A stretch of DNA of 37,313 nucleotides from positions 1 through 37,313 of the IMG/VR virus record IMGVR_UViG_3300032313_001074. One strand, given 5' to 3'. A program made the translations under genes and the position numbers. Of this stretch, positions 16,894 to 23,201 are shown one piece after another (position 1 is the stretch's first letter; every line of letters starts with the position of its first letter). Below the pieces are notes generated by a model. The model saw only the letters and a program-made list of their open reading frames with translations, did not search any database and was not told the DNA's origin. The stretch comes from a virus.

Positions 16894-16901
16894 TATTACA
16901 C
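16894..16901 (-). promoter_or_regulatory. Candidate late promoter box GTGTAATA
   Basis: GTGTAATA on the minus strand with exactly 8 nt to the ATG at 16885. Confidence 0.55.
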
Positions 16902-17277
16902 TACTATTATTAATTCATTACCCACTCATTATCATATTTAGGAAGAAAGGTTAAATTAAACTTATAGAAATAAAATAGGCCCCGAATTTTTTCATTTTGA
17001 TAATTTATGATTTTATTCATTCACCCCCAAAGTTTTAGAAAAGGGCAGGGGGGGTACATATATAGAAGAATAGGGACGTTTATACATAAACATAGTAATA
17101 TGTATATAGAATATAGACTTATAAGAATAGCGGGTTAAATTAAATTAATTAAAATAAAAGATGAGGAGATTGAAATTTCACCCCCCCGGACCTAAAAAAT
17201 CAAACGCTTGTTCGAATTTTCTCAAAAATAGGGGGGGGGCATCAACAAAAATACTTTGCAGAATCGCAAAAAAAACC
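16902..17277. other. Gene-free divergent region with G/C homopolymer runs
   Basis: No convincing gene. It separates leftward late genes from rightward early genes. It is AT-rich apart from three runs: seven G (17048-17054), seven C (17181-17187) and nine G (17231-17239). It contains an imperfect palindrome TCAAACGCTTGTTCGA (17200-17215), and the block TCAACAAAAATACTTT (from 17242) that recurs before two other early promoters. A replication origin or regulatory hub is possible but not shown. Confidence 0.5.
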
Positions 17278-17305
17278 TTGTGTTTTGGCCGTCCTGTGGT
17301 AGAGT
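17278..17305 (+). promoter_or_regulatory. Early promoter, leaderless geometry
   Basis: TTGTGT, 16-bp spacer ending CCTGTGG, TAGAGT, then 6 nt to the ATG at 17312. An A-tract lies just upstream of the -35. Confidence 0.7.
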
Positions 17306-17311
17306 GTAAGC

Positions 17312-17488
17312 ATGATTAAGAACCAATACAGCACAGCAGAGTTGACCGCCGCCCTTGGCAATCCCTACTTCGTAGGCCTAAACCTTCGCGTCTGGAGGGT
17401 TGCAACGAAAGGCGGAGCCTACGAGTTTAAAGCCAGCCGAACCCCAAGGACTGACTTCTGGAGCGTTAACAAAAAAAAGTTACGCTAA
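17312..17488 (+). CDS. Small protein of unknown function, first early gene
   Basis: 58 residues (begins MIKNQYSTAELTAALG, ends NKKKLR), not recognised. Mixed beta pattern with two Trp. Start fixed by the promoter 6 nt upstream; no Shine-Dalgarno site. It opens the plus-strand early arm. Confidence 0.65.
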   Translation: MIKNQYSTAELTAALGNPYFVGLNLRVWRVATKGGAYEFKASRTPRTDFWSVNKKKLR

Positions 17489-17502
17489 TCGAAAAAAATC
17501 CT

Positions 17503-17530
17503 TTGACTTTCTCCGCAACTCTGATACATT
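17503..17530 (+). promoter_or_regulatory. Early promoter, leaderless geometry
   Basis: TTGACT, 16-bp spacer, TACATT, 6 nt, ATG at 17537. The block CAACTCTGATA recurs at 18031 and 20399. Confidence 0.75.
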
Positions 17531-17536
17531 AAAAGC

Positions 17537-17719
17537 ATGAAAAAGATAAACACAACGAAAAGAGTAAAACTCATCACAGTAAAAAACGCAGAAGGGGAAT
17601 ACCTTTGCTGCTACGCTCCTAACTTCATCGGACCGACAAGGATGGAACTCCTTGCCAAGGCCGAGGCGATTGCCAAGGCTAACAATAGCAAGGTCAGAAT
17701 AACCTACTGGGAAAAATAA
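17537..17719 (+). CDS. Small basic protein of unknown function
   Basis: 60 residues, Lys-rich (MKKINTTKRVKLITVKNAEG), with a CC pair at 24-25 and the helical segment RMELLAKAEAIAKANNSKVR. Strand-strand-helix-strand pattern; no family recognised. It has its own promoter, and the next promoter starts 4 nt after its stop. Confidence 0.65.
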   Translation: MKKINTTKRVKLITVKNAEGEYLCCYAPNFIGPTRMELLAKAEAIAKANNSKVRITYWEK

Positions 17720-17723
17720 TCCC

Positions 17724-17751
17724 TTGACTCTCACCACAAAATAAATAAATA
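17724..17751 (+). promoter_or_regulatory. Early promoter, leaderless geometry
   Basis: TTGACT, 16 bp, TAAATA, 6 nt, ATG at 17758. The spacer and -10 merge into an AAAT repeat. Confidence 0.6.
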
Positions 17752-17757
17752 AATAAT

Positions 17758-18039
17758 ATGAACAAATTTGACAAATTTTACAACGAGAACATCAACGAAG
17801 ACATAGAATCAGATCTTTATGCCCACAAGGATCGTTATAACAAGGGGTTAGAGCCTGAGCCAGATGAGTTTGCGACAGAGAAGTTCGCTAATGAATTAAT
17901 TGAATTCGTGCAAGATATGTCTGGGCAGTTAGTTAACCAGATTGAAGACTTAGCTGACAGAGGAGACGATCTTGGTTTACTTTTGGTTGATGTTCTAAAA
18001 AGTATCTACCGAGTTCAATATCATTTGCAGCAACTCTGA
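17758..18039 (+). CDS. Small acidic helical protein, unknown function
   Basis: 93 residues, strongly acidic (NINEDIESDLY, EPEPDEFATE), with a helical second half (FANELIEFVQDMSGQLVNQIEDLAD). No family recognised. The acidic, compact form is common in phage host-takeover proteins, but that is only a resemblance. Confidence 0.65.
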   Translation: MNKFDKFYNENINEDIESDLYAHKDRYNKGLEPEPDEFATEKFANELIEFVQDMSGQLVNQIEDLADRGDDLGLLLVDVLKSIYRVQYHLQQL

Positions 18040-18045
18040 TAGATT
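18031..18045 (+). promoter_or_regulatory. Extended -10 element before 18052
   Basis: CAACTCTGATAGATT with TAGATT 6 nt before the ATG. It matches the -10 half of the promoters at 17503 and 20386, but no -35 hexamer is visible at 16-17 bp, so this is a -10-only or weak promoter. Confidence 0.45.
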
Positions 18046-18051
18046 AAATAT

Positions 18052-18315
18052 ATGAAAGAAATAGATCAAACCTTCACCTTCAACGGAAACAACTTTCACC
18101 TCTGGTCGGAAGTCTACGTTGATTCGGACTACAACTTCGAAGCCGTGCAATTGCACATCTTCAACGAAGACGCTAAAACTGATGTGGTCAGCTTCAAAGC
18201 TGAATCCGTTCACTATCCTCTCGCCTTGGATCGTATCATCGAAGACGAGGCACTCCTTGAGAAAGTCGAAAGCGTCATGCTTAACGAAGTCGATCAAGGC
18301 ATCTTGGCTTGGTAA
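18052..18315 (+). CDS. Small acidic protein, paralogue of the next gene
   Basis: 87 residues. Begins MKEIDQTFTFNGNNFHLWSE. It aligns by eye with the next protein (18327-18554): FTFNGNNFHLWSE with FTYQGCEYFLCTE, and later LDRIIEDEALLEK with YDIVCEILANEDA. So the two are a tandem duplication. Function unknown. Probable promoter is the extended -10 just upstream. Confidence 0.65.
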   Translation: MKEIDQTFTFNGNNFHLWSEVYVDSDYNFEAVQLHIFNEDAKTDVVSFKAESVHYPLALDRIIEDEALLEKVESVMLNEVDQGILAW

Positions 18316-18326
18316 GAATCTACAAC

Positions 18327-18554
18327 ATGAATACATACGAAAAATACTTCACCTATCAAGGCTGCGAATACTTCCTCTGCACAGAGTATGCGTTCGATCA
18401 AGCTGATCAGTTGCAACTCTCTGACTTCTCCTTGCAGAGAGACGGCGACGAAGTCTCGCAAGAGAGCTTTGAAGCAAACCAAGGACTCTATGACATTGTC
18501 TGCGAGATCCTCGCTAACGAAGATGCTGTCTGCTATGGCGGCGCACCTTGCTAA
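18327..18554 (+). CDS. Small acidic protein, paralogue of the previous gene
   Basis: 75 residues from the ATG at 18327; an in-frame TTG at 18309 lies inside the preceding gene and is a poor start. Begins MNTYEKYFTYQGCEYFLCTE. Five Cys, where its paralogue has none. Function unknown; it lies 11 nt after the previous stop, so is likely co-transcribed. Confidence 0.65.
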   Translation: MNTYEKYFTYQGCEYFLCTEYAFDQADQLQLSDFSLQRDGDEVSQESFEANQGLYDIVCEILANEDAVCYGGAPC

Positions 18555-18572
18555 CACTATAGAACATTCTGT

Positions 18573-18761
18573 ATGACAAAGATACCTCTCAACATGGATG
18601 CTCGTTCACTCGTAAAGGAAATCAATCGCAGCAAGCGCAGGACTATGACAAAGCGCACTATGACAAAGAACACTATGACAAACAATGCTATGACATACAT
18701 CGCAGAGGCCCTTGCCGTGGTGCTCATCCTCATGCTTGGCGTTGCGATTCTTTCTCTGTAA
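18573..18761 (+). CDS. Small protein with Met-Thr repeats and a C-terminal membrane segment
   Basis: 62 residues. The N-terminal part (MDARSLVKEINRSKRRT) resembles that of the 19892 protein (IDTRPLARAIERSVRKT). Then come short repeats MTKRTMTKNTMTNNAMT, encoded by near-identical 15-nt units (CTATGACAAA), then a hydrophobic C-terminus (IAEALAVVLILMLGVAILSL), a single membrane span. The stop TAA lies inside the first arm of repeat element 1. Each ATG in the repeats could be an extra start that makes a shorter membrane peptide. Confidence 0.6.
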   Translation: MTKIPLNMDARSLVKEINRSKRRTMTKRTMTKNTMTNNAMTYIAEALAVVLILMLGVAILSL

Positions 18762-18834
18762 GTTGCTGATAATCAACGACTTACGACGGCGCGCCCCCCG
18801 ATAAGCTGTAAGTGTCTGATTGCCAAGGCTTTAC
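18758..18834. repeat. 77-bp dyad-core-dyad element, copy 1
   Basis: Arms 18758-18784 and 18808-18834; core 18785-18807 with GGCGCGCC. The first arm begins inside the stop codon region of the 18573 gene. Copy 2 follows 93 bp downstream. Confidence 0.9.
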
Positions 18835-18842
18835 ATCACATA

Positions 18843-18916
18843 GATAAAACTACGTTCGTCGCTCGGCAGAATTTAAGGAATGCGATAAAACTACGTTCGT
18901 CGCTCGGAAGAATTTA
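18843..18916. repeat. Two-copy direct repeat, period 41 bp
   Basis: 18843-18875 and 18884-18916 differ at one base over 33 bp; each carries ACGTTCGTCGCTCGG. It lies between element copies 1 and 2, in a stretch with no gene. Confidence 0.85.
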
Positions 18917-18927
18917 GCGTTAATGTC

Positions 18928-19004
18928 GTAACCTGTTACGTGTCAACGACTTACGCGTATGCAGGGGGCGCGCGAACGTAAGTCCTTGATAATCAAGCAC
19001 TTAC
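18928..19004. repeat. 77-bp dyad-core-dyad element, copy 2 (core inverted)
   Basis: Arms 18928-18954 and 18978-19004; core 18955-18977 reads GGGGGCGCGC, the opposite orientation to most copies. The next promoter begins 85 bp downstream. Confidence 0.85.
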
Positions 19005-19089
19005 GAATAGGCGCGAATACTACCACAACGCGCACAATATGTCAAGCAAAAAAGATAAAAAAAATTTCACACAATCGTAAAAAAATCCC

Positions 19090-19117
19090 TTGCTTTTTGC
19101 GCGTCCTGTGGTATTCT
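19090..19117 (+). promoter_or_regulatory. Early promoter, leaderless geometry
   Basis: A-tract, TTGCTT, 16-bp spacer ending CCTGTGG, TATTCT, 6 nt, ATG at 19124. Confidence 0.75.
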
Positions 19118-19123
19118 ATATAC

Positions 19124-19396
19124 ATGAACAAAGAAATAAACACCATCGAAGAAGCCAAAAACCTGTCCGTCATGGACTTCATGGAACGCACTCCTTTGGA
19201 GCGCAAACTAATCGACGAACTCAAGCGCGTCGAATCCCAAGTCGAACTCTTGCAAGAGTGGCTCGAAAACTCGCACAGAACGTGCGGCCTGTTGCGTGAT
19301 GCGCGTGATAGCTATCGTCGTCAACTCGGCATCTCGTCCGATTGGGACACGATGGAATCAGTCCGTGACAAATATGACGCCAGACATGGCGGCTAA
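19124..19396 (+). CDS. Small helical protein of unknown function
   Basis: 90 residues from the ATG at 19124, set by the promoter 6 nt upstream; a longer in-frame reading from 18959 would run through element copy 2 and the promoter. Mostly helical with a coiled-coil stretch (RKLIDELKRVESQVELLQEWLE). No family recognised. Confidence 0.7.
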   Translation: MNKEINTIEEAKNLSVMDFMERTPLERKLIDELKRVESQVELLQEWLENSHRTCGLLRDARDSYRRQLGISSDWDTMESVRDKYDARHGG

Positions 19397-19439
19397 AAAA
19401 CTTCTTGCCAAAACTCTCAACTCCTAATATTCTAAAAAT

Positions 19440-19655
19440 ATGAACAACACCAACGACGACTTCAACACGCAACCGCAATCCGACGAATACGCCAGCGAGC
19501 ACGAGGAAGTGCGCGGCACGTTTGCGGCTGAACCAGCCGCAGAGCAGGAACCCGAGCCGCAACCCTACGATGGGTGCGAGGGCCAATGGGCTGGCGATGG
19601 GTCGGGATTCGACGACCTCGCTGACTGGGGACAGCAGGAGGGCAACGACTGGTAA
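19440..19655 (+). CDS. Very acidic, probably disordered small protein
   Basis: 71 residues, rich in Asp, Glu, Gln, Pro and Gly, with almost no basic residues (EPAAEQEPEPQPYDG, GFDDLADWGQQEGNDW). The N-terminal DDFNTQPQSDEYASE nearly matches DDFNTQIQSDEFASE in the 23591 protein, so the two share a module. The extreme acidity resembles DNA-mimic or inhibitor proteins, but this is composition only. Confidence 0.6.
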   Translation: MNNTNDDFNTQPQSDEYASEHEEVRGTFAAEPAAEQEPEPQPYDGCEGQWAGDGSGFDDLADWGQQEGNDW

Positions 19656-19659
19656 CATT

Positions 19660-19890
19660 ATGACACAAAACGAAAACATCATGAAATCGTTGCACGCGCT
19701 TGCCAAGCAAGAGCAAACTTTGCAGGCTCAAGAGGCTGAAATGACAGAGCTAAAAAATCTTTTGTCTCGCGCCCTGTATACTATCACAGCACACGAATAC
19801 AAGCTGAACATCCTTTGCGAAACCAACATTGTTCTTTCGCGTGAAGTGCAAGCAATGCGCGATCAGCAATTTTCTTTCGGAGTCAACTAA
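19660..19890 (+). CDS. Small coiled-coil protein
   Basis: 76 residues from the ATG at 19660, 4 nt after the previous stop. One long heptad-rich helix (LHALAKQEQTLQAQEAEMTELKNLLSRALYT, in two parts) suggests an oligomeric coiled coil. Function unknown. Confidence 0.6.
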   Translation: MTQNENIMKSLHALAKQEQTLQAQEAEMTELKNLLSRALYTITAHEYKLNILCETNIVLSREVQAMRDQQFSFGVN

Positions 19891-19891
19891 C

Positions 19892-20044
19892 ATGAGCAAA
19901 ATAATTATGACAATCGACACACGTCCGCTTGCTCGCGCAATCGAGCGCAGCGTTCGCAAGACCTCTTGCCGTCCTTCCTTCGCCATGCGTGTCAAGAAAA
20001 AATTCGCGCGCAAGGCAAAGTTTTTTAGCGGTTGGTCTGAGTAG
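19892..20044 (+). CDS. Small basic protein related to the 18573 protein
   Basis: 50 residues from the ATG at 19892, 1 nt after the preceding stop. Strongly basic tail (RVKKKFARKAKFF), so it may bind nucleic acid. IDTRPLARAIERSVRKT matches MDARSLVKEINRSKRRT of the 18573 gene. The stop abuts element copy 3. Confidence 0.55.
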   Translation: MSKIIMTIDTRPLARAIERSVRKTSCRPSFAMRVKKKFARKAKFFSGWSE

Positions 20045-20120
20045 TAAAGCGTTGAATATCAACGACTTACGACGGCGCGCCCCGCCGCTCGGCGTAAGTG
20101 CTTGTGAATCAACGACTTAG
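20044..20120. repeat. 77-bp dyad-core-dyad element, copy 3
   Basis: Arms 20044-20070 and 20094-20120; core 20071-20093. The last base of the second arm is G instead of C. Next promoter 67 bp downstream. Confidence 0.9.
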
Positions 20121-20187
20121 GTCATCTGCTACGCAGATACCATGCCAACTTTGCCAAAGGCGCGAAAATAAAAATAAAAAAAATCCC

Positions 20188-20215
20188 TTGCGTTTTTGCA
20201 GTCCTGTGGTATAGT
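20188..20215 (+). promoter_or_regulatory. Early promoter, leaderless geometry
   Basis: A-tract, TTGCGT, 16-bp spacer ending CCTGTGG, TATAGT, 6 nt, ATG at 20222. Confidence 0.75.
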
Positions 20216-20221
20216 GTAAAC

Positions 20222-20377
20222 ATGATCAAGACGAACAACACCGAATACGTCAACACGCTCAACGCTTTCCGCGCTGGTGAAATCACCGAGCAGGAATGGC
20301 GGGAATTCTGCTTTGAGGTTCTCAAGGAGACTCTCGAAGTCAACAAGGACGTTCTCGTCCGTCTCAAGAATTGCTAA
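20222..20377 (+). CDS. Small helical protein of unknown function
   Basis: 51 residues (begins MIKTNNTEYVNTLNAF). Two helices with AGEITEQEWREFCFEVLKE; no family recognised. Start set by the promoter; the next promoter begins 8 nt after its stop. Confidence 0.6.
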   Translation: MIKTNNTEYVNTLNAFRAGEITEQEWREFCFEVLKETLEVNKDVLVRLKNC

Positions 20378-20385
20378 AAAAATTC

Positions 20386-20413
20386 TTGACTTTCACCACA
20401 ACTCTGATAAATT
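20386..20413 (+). promoter_or_regulatory. Early promoter, leaderless geometry
   Basis: TTGACT, 16 bp, TAAATT, 6 nt, ATG at 20420. Nearly the same sequence as the promoter at 17503. Confidence 0.75.
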
Positions 20414-20419
20414 AAAAGT

Positions 20420-20599
20420 ATGAAAAATAAAGCACCACAAAAAAGCCAAATCTGGAAAGTCGGAACGCGCTGCTTCCGCATCGTGCGCATCGAAGGCGGT
20501 CAAGCCGTTGTGCGCCATCACGAAGAATTCGGAAAGTTTTTTCTGAATGACTTGCGCCCTGCAAGTGCCGAAGAAATTCGCGCATACTTCAAAAAATAG
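20420..20599 (+). CDS. Small basic protein of unknown function
   Basis: 59 residues, beta-rich start (SQIWKVGTRCFRIVRIEGGQAVV) and a short C-terminal helix. Could be a small SH3-like barrel; no family recognised. Confidence 0.6.
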   Translation: MKNKAPQKSQIWKVGTRCFRIVRIEGGQAVVRHHEEFGKFFLNDLRPASAEEIRAYFKK

Positions 20600-20635
20600 T
20601 TTGACCCCAACCACAAAAACAAACAGAATAACAAC

Positions 20636-20851
20636 ATGACCAAAAAACAATTCACCGCCATCGCTCACATCTTGGGCAAACGTCTCGCTGAAAAACAACA
20701 CGCTCCCATCGGGGAATACGAAGCTGTCGAAGTCCTCGCGTTGGACTTTGCGAAATACTTTGCCGAACAAAATCCTCGTTTCGATGAGGATCGCTTTCTG
20801 GAAGCGGTTTACGTTTCAACCCCCAACATTCCTGTTGGATCATATAAATAA
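20636..20851 (+). CDS. Small helical protein of unknown function
   Basis: 71 residues (begins MTKKQFTAIAHILGKRLAEK). Helical, pattern like a small all-alpha phage protein. TTGACC lies 32 nt upstream, but the -10 is poor, so it may be read with the previous gene. Confidence 0.6.
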   Translation: MTKKQFTAIAHILGKRLAEKQHAPIGEYEAVEVLALDFAKYFAEQNPRFDEDRFLEAVYVSTPNIPVGSYK

Positions 20852-20854
20852 ATT

Positions 20855-20944
20855 ATGTCAATCTGGGAACCTCTCTTTTTCCTTTGCATCATGCCTGCCG
20901 CTTGCGGGTTCTTAATCCTCTGGGCTGATTCCAGAAAAAAATAA
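20855..20944 (+). CDS. 29-residue single-span membrane peptide
   Basis: Begins MSIWEPLFFLCIMPAACGF and ends ADSRKK: one hydrophobic span of about 20 residues with a basic C-terminus. It lies 3 nt after the previous stop and 4 nt before the next start, a tight fit that supports it as a gene. Confidence 0.5.
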   Translation: MSIWEPLFFLCIMPAACGFLILWADSRKK

Positions 20945-20948
20945 TCTC

Positions 20949-21218
20949 ATGAAAAAATACATATACACCATCGTGGTTGCTCTTGCGAGTAGCCTTGTCA
21001 CCCTCATCCTTGCAAGCATTGCTGTTTGCGTGTTCATCGTAATGCCCTTTAATAAAGAGGCTGTAGATCGTGGCTTTGCAAGCTGGGTCGTGACTAACAC
21101 CGCAACAGGCTCAACCAAGTTTGCTTGGAAAGACCCTCTCGTAGCTGCGAAAGACGCTTACGCTATGGAAGACGAAATGCTTAACCAAATCGAAGAACCC
21201 CTTCCTGCCCTTCAATAA
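20949..21218 (+). CDS. Small membrane-anchored protein
   Basis: 89 residues. An N-terminal membrane segment (residues 5-33, IYTIVVALASSLVTLILASIAV) is followed by a soluble acidic domain, so it is probably a signal-anchored inner-membrane protein facing the periplasm. Function unknown. It follows another membrane peptide by 4 nt. Confidence 0.6.
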   Translation: MKKYIYTIVVALASSLVTLILASIAVCVFIVMPFNKEAVDRGFASWVVTNTATGSTKFAWKDPLVAAKDAYAMEDEMLNQIEEPLPALQ

Positions 21219-21219
21219 T

Positions 21220-21426
21220 ATGATCACACCAAACATCCAAAAAGCCCTTGAATCAAACGGCGTCCGCTTCTTTGCAAAAGACTTCCTCATGGAAGGACTG
21301 CGGAAAGACTGCGTTGACGCTGTTCATGATGCCGAACTTGTTTACAAGTTGCTGAAAGAACGCATGGAAAAAATGCTTGCAATGGAACCCACGGAATCCG
21401 AACAGCAATACCCTCAACACTCATGA
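21220..21426 (+). CDS. Small helical protein of unknown function
   Basis: 68 residues (begins MITPNIQKALESNG). Helix-rich; no family recognised. It overlaps the next gene by 4 nt (ATGA), so translational coupling is likely. Confidence 0.6.
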   Translation: MITPNIQKALESNGVRFFAKDFLMEGLRKDCVDAVHDAELVYKLLKERMEKMLAMEPTESEQQYPQHS

Positions 21427-21614
21427 ACAAGAAACAAATCAAAGCCGTGCGCGATTACTCGCATGATGTCATAGTAAAAATCAAAGCCGTGTTTGACATA
21501 AAGAAAAAAGAGCCATCGCTTCTTTGTCATAGTCTCGCGCACCTCAACGGCGCGACATGGCTTGAAAGAATCTCGTCAAATGGAATCTTGAACGAATACA
21601 TCGTAAGACGCTGA
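21423..21614 (+). CDS. Small protein of unknown function
   Basis: 63 residues, basic N-terminal helix (MNKKQIKAVRDYSHDVIVKIKAVF). Its TGA stop lies inside the first arm of element copy 4, so the element is directly fused to the gene end. Confidence 0.6.
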   Translation: MNKKQIKAVRDYSHDVIVKIKAVFDIKKKEPSLLCHSLAHLNGATWLERISSNGILNEYIVRR

Positions 21615-21679
21615 TAATCAAGCACTTACGGCGGCGCGCCCCGCCGCTCGGCGTAAGTCGTTGAAACTCAACACGTTAC
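21603..21679. repeat. 77-bp dyad-core-dyad element, copy 4
   Basis: Arms 21603-21629 and 21653-21679; core 21630-21652. Contains the stop codon of the 21423 gene. Next promoter 107 bp downstream. Confidence 0.9.
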
Positions 21680-21725
21680 GCAAAACAGGGAGCAGAAACC
21701 GTGCCAACAATGAGTGTCATAAAAA

Positions 21726-21743
21726 TTCAAACGCCTGTTTGAA
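21726..21743. other. 7-bp perfect inverted repeat before an early promoter
   Basis: TTCAAAC-GCCT-GTTTGAA. A diverged copy is at 17200-17215, also upstream of an early promoter, so it might be an operator. Confidence 0.4.
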
Positions 21744-21786
21744 AAAACGTCAACAAAAATACTTTCAGCTAATCGAAAAAAAACCC

Positions 21787-21814
21787 TTGTGTTTTTGGCA
21801 ACCTGTGGTATTCT
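21787..21814 (+). promoter_or_regulatory. Early promoter, leaderless geometry
   Basis: A-tract, TTGTGT, 16-bp spacer ending CCTGTGG, TATTCT, 6 nt, ATG at 21821. The block CGTCAACAAAAATACTTTC lies about 35 bp upstream. Confidence 0.75.
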
Positions 21815-21820
21815 TTAATC

Positions 21821-22060
21821 ATGAAAGTTACCAAAGTCGAACTACTCGACGCACTACTACAAGCTCGCACCGCTCTTGCAAAAGACATCAGCGACTTCAA
21901 CAAAAGCCGCAACGGATTCTTTGCCAAAGAATTTCGCGCTTCACTCCGTGAAAAAATCGCGGCCCATCGTTTGCTTTCCCACATCGACACGATTGACGCT
22001 GAACTCTATTCGTTCGATGCTCGCACCCGTGCAAGGGTCAAAAAAGCCCTTGCCAAGTAA
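21821..22060 (+). CDS. Small helical protein of unknown function
   Basis: 79 residues, nearly all helix, basic (VELLDALLQARTALAKDI and ending RTRARVKKALAK). First gene of a unit with the GP88-like protein; no family recognised. Confidence 0.65.
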   Translation: MKVTKVELLDALLQARTALAKDISDFNKSRNGFFAKEFRASLREKIAAHRLLSHIDTIDAELYSFDARTRARVKKALAK

Positions 22061-22085
22061 GGCAAATTCTGCAAAAATTCACACC

Positions 22086-22769
22086 ATGACACTACTAAGC
22101 ACCAACAACACCAAAATCAAAAAAGGCGAAAAGCTCGGCTGGCGCACTTACGGCCTTTCACTCTCACCCGCTGGAAAAAGTGGCAAGCAATTCTGTCCGC
22201 ATCGCTCGACTGGTTGCGAGTTTGCTTGTCTCGACGAAAGCGGAATGGGAATTTTCGCCAACGTGCAAGCCGCTCGCCTTGCCAAGTCGCGTTACTTCAT
22301 CGACAGCCGCAACGAGTTTTTGTCTCAGATGAATAAAGAATTGCACAACGCAGAAAAGTGGGGGCAAAAAAACTCAAAACCTGTTGCGGTTCGCCCGAAC
22401 GTCTTGTCTGATCTTCCGTGGCATAAACTCATCGACATGACGCGCTTTCCGTCAATTCAGTTTTACGATTACACGCCGAACCTTGACCGCATGATGCAAT
22501 TCATCAATGGCGAGTTGCCGAAAAATTATCATCTGACCTTCTCGCGCAAGGAGGACAATCAGCATCGCGTTCACGCTGTCATAGCCGCTGGCGGTAACGT
22601 GGCCGCTGTCTTTAATGAGCTACCCGAAACCTACCTCGGAAAGCCTGTCATAAATGGCGACGAAAGCGACTTGCGTTTTCTTGACGCGCAGGGCGTGATT
22701 GTCGGACTCGTAGCAAAAGGCAAGGCGAAGAAAGACAAGTCTGGATTCGTGGTGCAAGTTGGCGTATAA
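22086..22769 (+). CDS. GP88-like phage protein
   Basis: 227 residues from the ATG at 22086; the longer in-frame reading from 21876 lies inside the preceding gene. The N-terminal pattern TKIKKGEKLGWRTYGLSLSPAG followed by FCPHRSTGCEFACLD (Cys37, Cys44, Cys48) is typical of the phage GP88 family, whose role is not known. Later FYDYTPNLDRM and HLTFSRKEDNQHRVH also look conserved. The Cys cluster might bind metal. The TAA stop overlaps an ATG, but the next likely gene starts 9 nt further on. Confidence 0.75.
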   Translation: MTLLSTNNTKIKKGEKLGWRTYGLSLSPAGKSGKQFCPHRSTGCEFACLDESGMGIFANVQAARLAKSRYFIDSRNEFLSQMNKELHNAEKWGQKNSKPVAVRPNVLSDLPWHKLIDMTRFPSIQFYDYTPNLDRMMQFINGELPKNYHLTFSRKEDNQHRVHAVIAAGGNVAAVFNELPETYLGKPVINGDESDLRFLDAQGVIVGLVAKGKAKKDKSGFVVQVGV

Positions 22770-22778
22770 TGAACACCT

Positions 22779-22850
22779 ATGGAAATAATCTGTCTGCTTG
22801 TCGTCGTGGCGGCTTGTGCTTGGGCAATTCATCAAAATCAAAAACTATGA
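22779..22850 (+). CDS. 23-residue membrane peptide
   Basis: MEIICLLVVVAACAWAIHQ plus four residues: one hydrophobic span with a short polar tail. It sits between GP88-like and the 22847 gene, overlapping the latter by 4 nt (ATGA), which supports translation in this frame. Confidence 0.45.
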   Translation: MEIICLLVVVAACAWAIHQNQKL

Positions 22851-23005
22851 CACTAAATCTAATCGCACGAAAAAATCTTTTCCGCTTGTCGCAATTTTTC
22901 AAACGCCGCGCTGACGCTGCTTCACGCCGTGGCAAAGATGAACGCGCAAAAATTCTTCTGACTGCATGGGAAAAAATGCTTGACATCCGCGACAAACTGA
23001 GATGA
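22847..23005 (+). CDS. Small basic helical protein
   Basis: 52 residues from the ATG at 22847. A longer in-frame start at 22769 gives 78 residues, but the extra part overlaps the 23-residue membrane peptide in another frame. Basic (FFKRRADAASRRGKDERAK), a candidate nucleic-acid binder. It ends 1 nt before element copy 5. Confidence 0.55.
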   Translation: MTLNLIARKNLFRLSQFFKRRADAASRRGKDERAKILLTAWEKMLDIRDKLR

Positions 23006-23006
23006 C

Positions 23007-23083
23007 GTAAAGCGTTGAAAATCAACGAGTTACGGCGGCGCGCCCCCCGCGTCAGCTTAAGTCCTTAGAACAGAACAACTTAC
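23007..23083. repeat. 77-bp dyad-core-dyad element, copy 5
   Basis: Arms 23007-23033 and 23057-23083 (second arm starts TTAAG); core 23034-23056. Next promoter 84 bp downstream. The flank GAATAGG...GATACTACCA matches that after copy 2. Confidence 0.85.
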
Positions 23084-23167
23084 GAATAGGTGTGGATACT
23101 ACCATTCCCATACGAACTTGTCAAGAATAAAAATGCAAAAAATAAAAATAATTTTCTAAAAAATATC

Positions 23168-23195
23168 TTGTGTTTTTGTATGTCTGTGCTATTCT
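23168..23195 (+). promoter_or_regulatory. Early promoter, leaderless geometry
   Basis: TTGTGT, 16-bp spacer, TATTCT, 6 nt, ATG at 23202. Confidence 0.7.
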
Positions 23196-23201
23196 GTATG
23201 T

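Noticed and set aside
17161-17330. Plus-strand frame starting at an ATG in the gene-free region
   Set aside because: It runs across poly-C and poly-G tracts and through the first early promoter into the next gene in another frame; no coding pattern.
21876-22085. Long N-terminal extension of the GP88-like protein
   Set aside because: It overlaps the well-supported 21821 gene in another frame; the conserved pattern starts after the ATG at 22086.
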